Assembly (NCBI GenBank): GCA_027295975.1
Contig: JAPUJX010000133.1
Span: forward strand, 1-5,920
Reading direction: 5' to 3'
Source of the DNA: Gammaproteobacteria bacterium
GTDB lineage: Bacteria; Pseudomonadota; Gammaproteobacteria; Pseudomonadales; Azotimanducaceae
Length of the DNA stretch: 5,920 bases
Shown: in pieces, positions 5,837 to 5,920 of the stretch
Layout: each line of letters begins with the position of its first letter
Numbering within the stretch: the stretch's first letter is position 1
Program-made: the position numbers and the translations under genes
The notes under the pieces: generated by a model
Database searches by the model: none
Seen by the model: only the letters and a program-made list of their open reading frames with translations
Told to the model about the DNA's origin: nothing

Positions 5837-5920
5837 ATGGACGGTAGATTCGACGACAAGGTGGCGGTGGTTACCGGCGCCGGTTCCGGGTTCGGTAAGG
5901 CGATCGCCGAGCGTTTTGGC
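5837..5920 (+). CDS. Second short-chain dehydrogenase/reductase, N-terminal part only
   Basis: The first 28 codons are present, in frame to the last base of the window. They read as the first strand and glycine loop of an SDR, with VAVVTGAGSGFGKAIA carrying the TGxxxGxG cofactor motif at residues 13-20. It follows the first SDR by 35 bp on the same strand and is probably in the same transcript. The glycine loop (GAGSGFG) differs from that of the first SDR (GGGRGVG), so this is a distinct paralogue and not a recent duplicate. Cofactor preference and substrate lie beyond the edge. Confidence 0.85.
   Translation, partial: MDGRFDDKVAVVTGAGSGFGKAIAERFG

Overview
This window comes from a GC-rich bacterial chromosome, most likely a proteobacterium. 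That assignment is tentative: it rests on the protein families, the high GC in third codon positions and the tight gene packing, and there is no marker gene. Nearly all of the window is coding. I see no RNA gene, mobile element, CRISPR array, phage gene or large repeat. The genes fall into two operon-like blocks that diverge from one short intergenic region at 4146-4254.

The leftward block (minus strand, read from 4145 down to 53) holds five genes packed almost without gaps. In order of transcription they are a SnoaL/NTF2-like small protein, a HAD-family hydrolase, an exported serine hydrolase of the beta-lactamase/penicillin-binding-protein-like family, a GNAT acetyltransferase, and an acyl-CoA-dehydrogenase-fold protein. 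The last one looks more like a class D flavin monooxygenase than a true dehydrogenase. Two junctions are 4-bp stop/start overlaps (ATGA and GTGA) and another has only 4 bp between genes, so the block is probably one translationally coupled transcript. A sixth gene may begin at 53 and leave the window on the left.

The rightward block (plus strand, from 4255) holds a crotonase-family enzyme and an SDR oxidoreductase 2 bp downstream. After 35 bp comes the first 28 codons of a second SDR, cut by the right edge. The crotonase lacks both hydratase glutamates and carries an Asp in the isomerase (PaaG-like) position.

Taken together the set suggests catabolism of CoA-linked intermediates, perhaps from a cyclic, aromatic, terpenoid or steroid-like compound: a flavin-dependent oxygenase, a CoA-ester isomerase, two dehydrogenases/reductases and a small SnoaL-like dehydratase or isomerase. 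The substrate cannot be read from the sequence. The serine hydrolase, HAD and GNAT genes do not obviously fit that pathway. I found no convincing new defence, mobile or RNA-based system. The points of interest are enzyme-level substitutions and the unusual gene combination.
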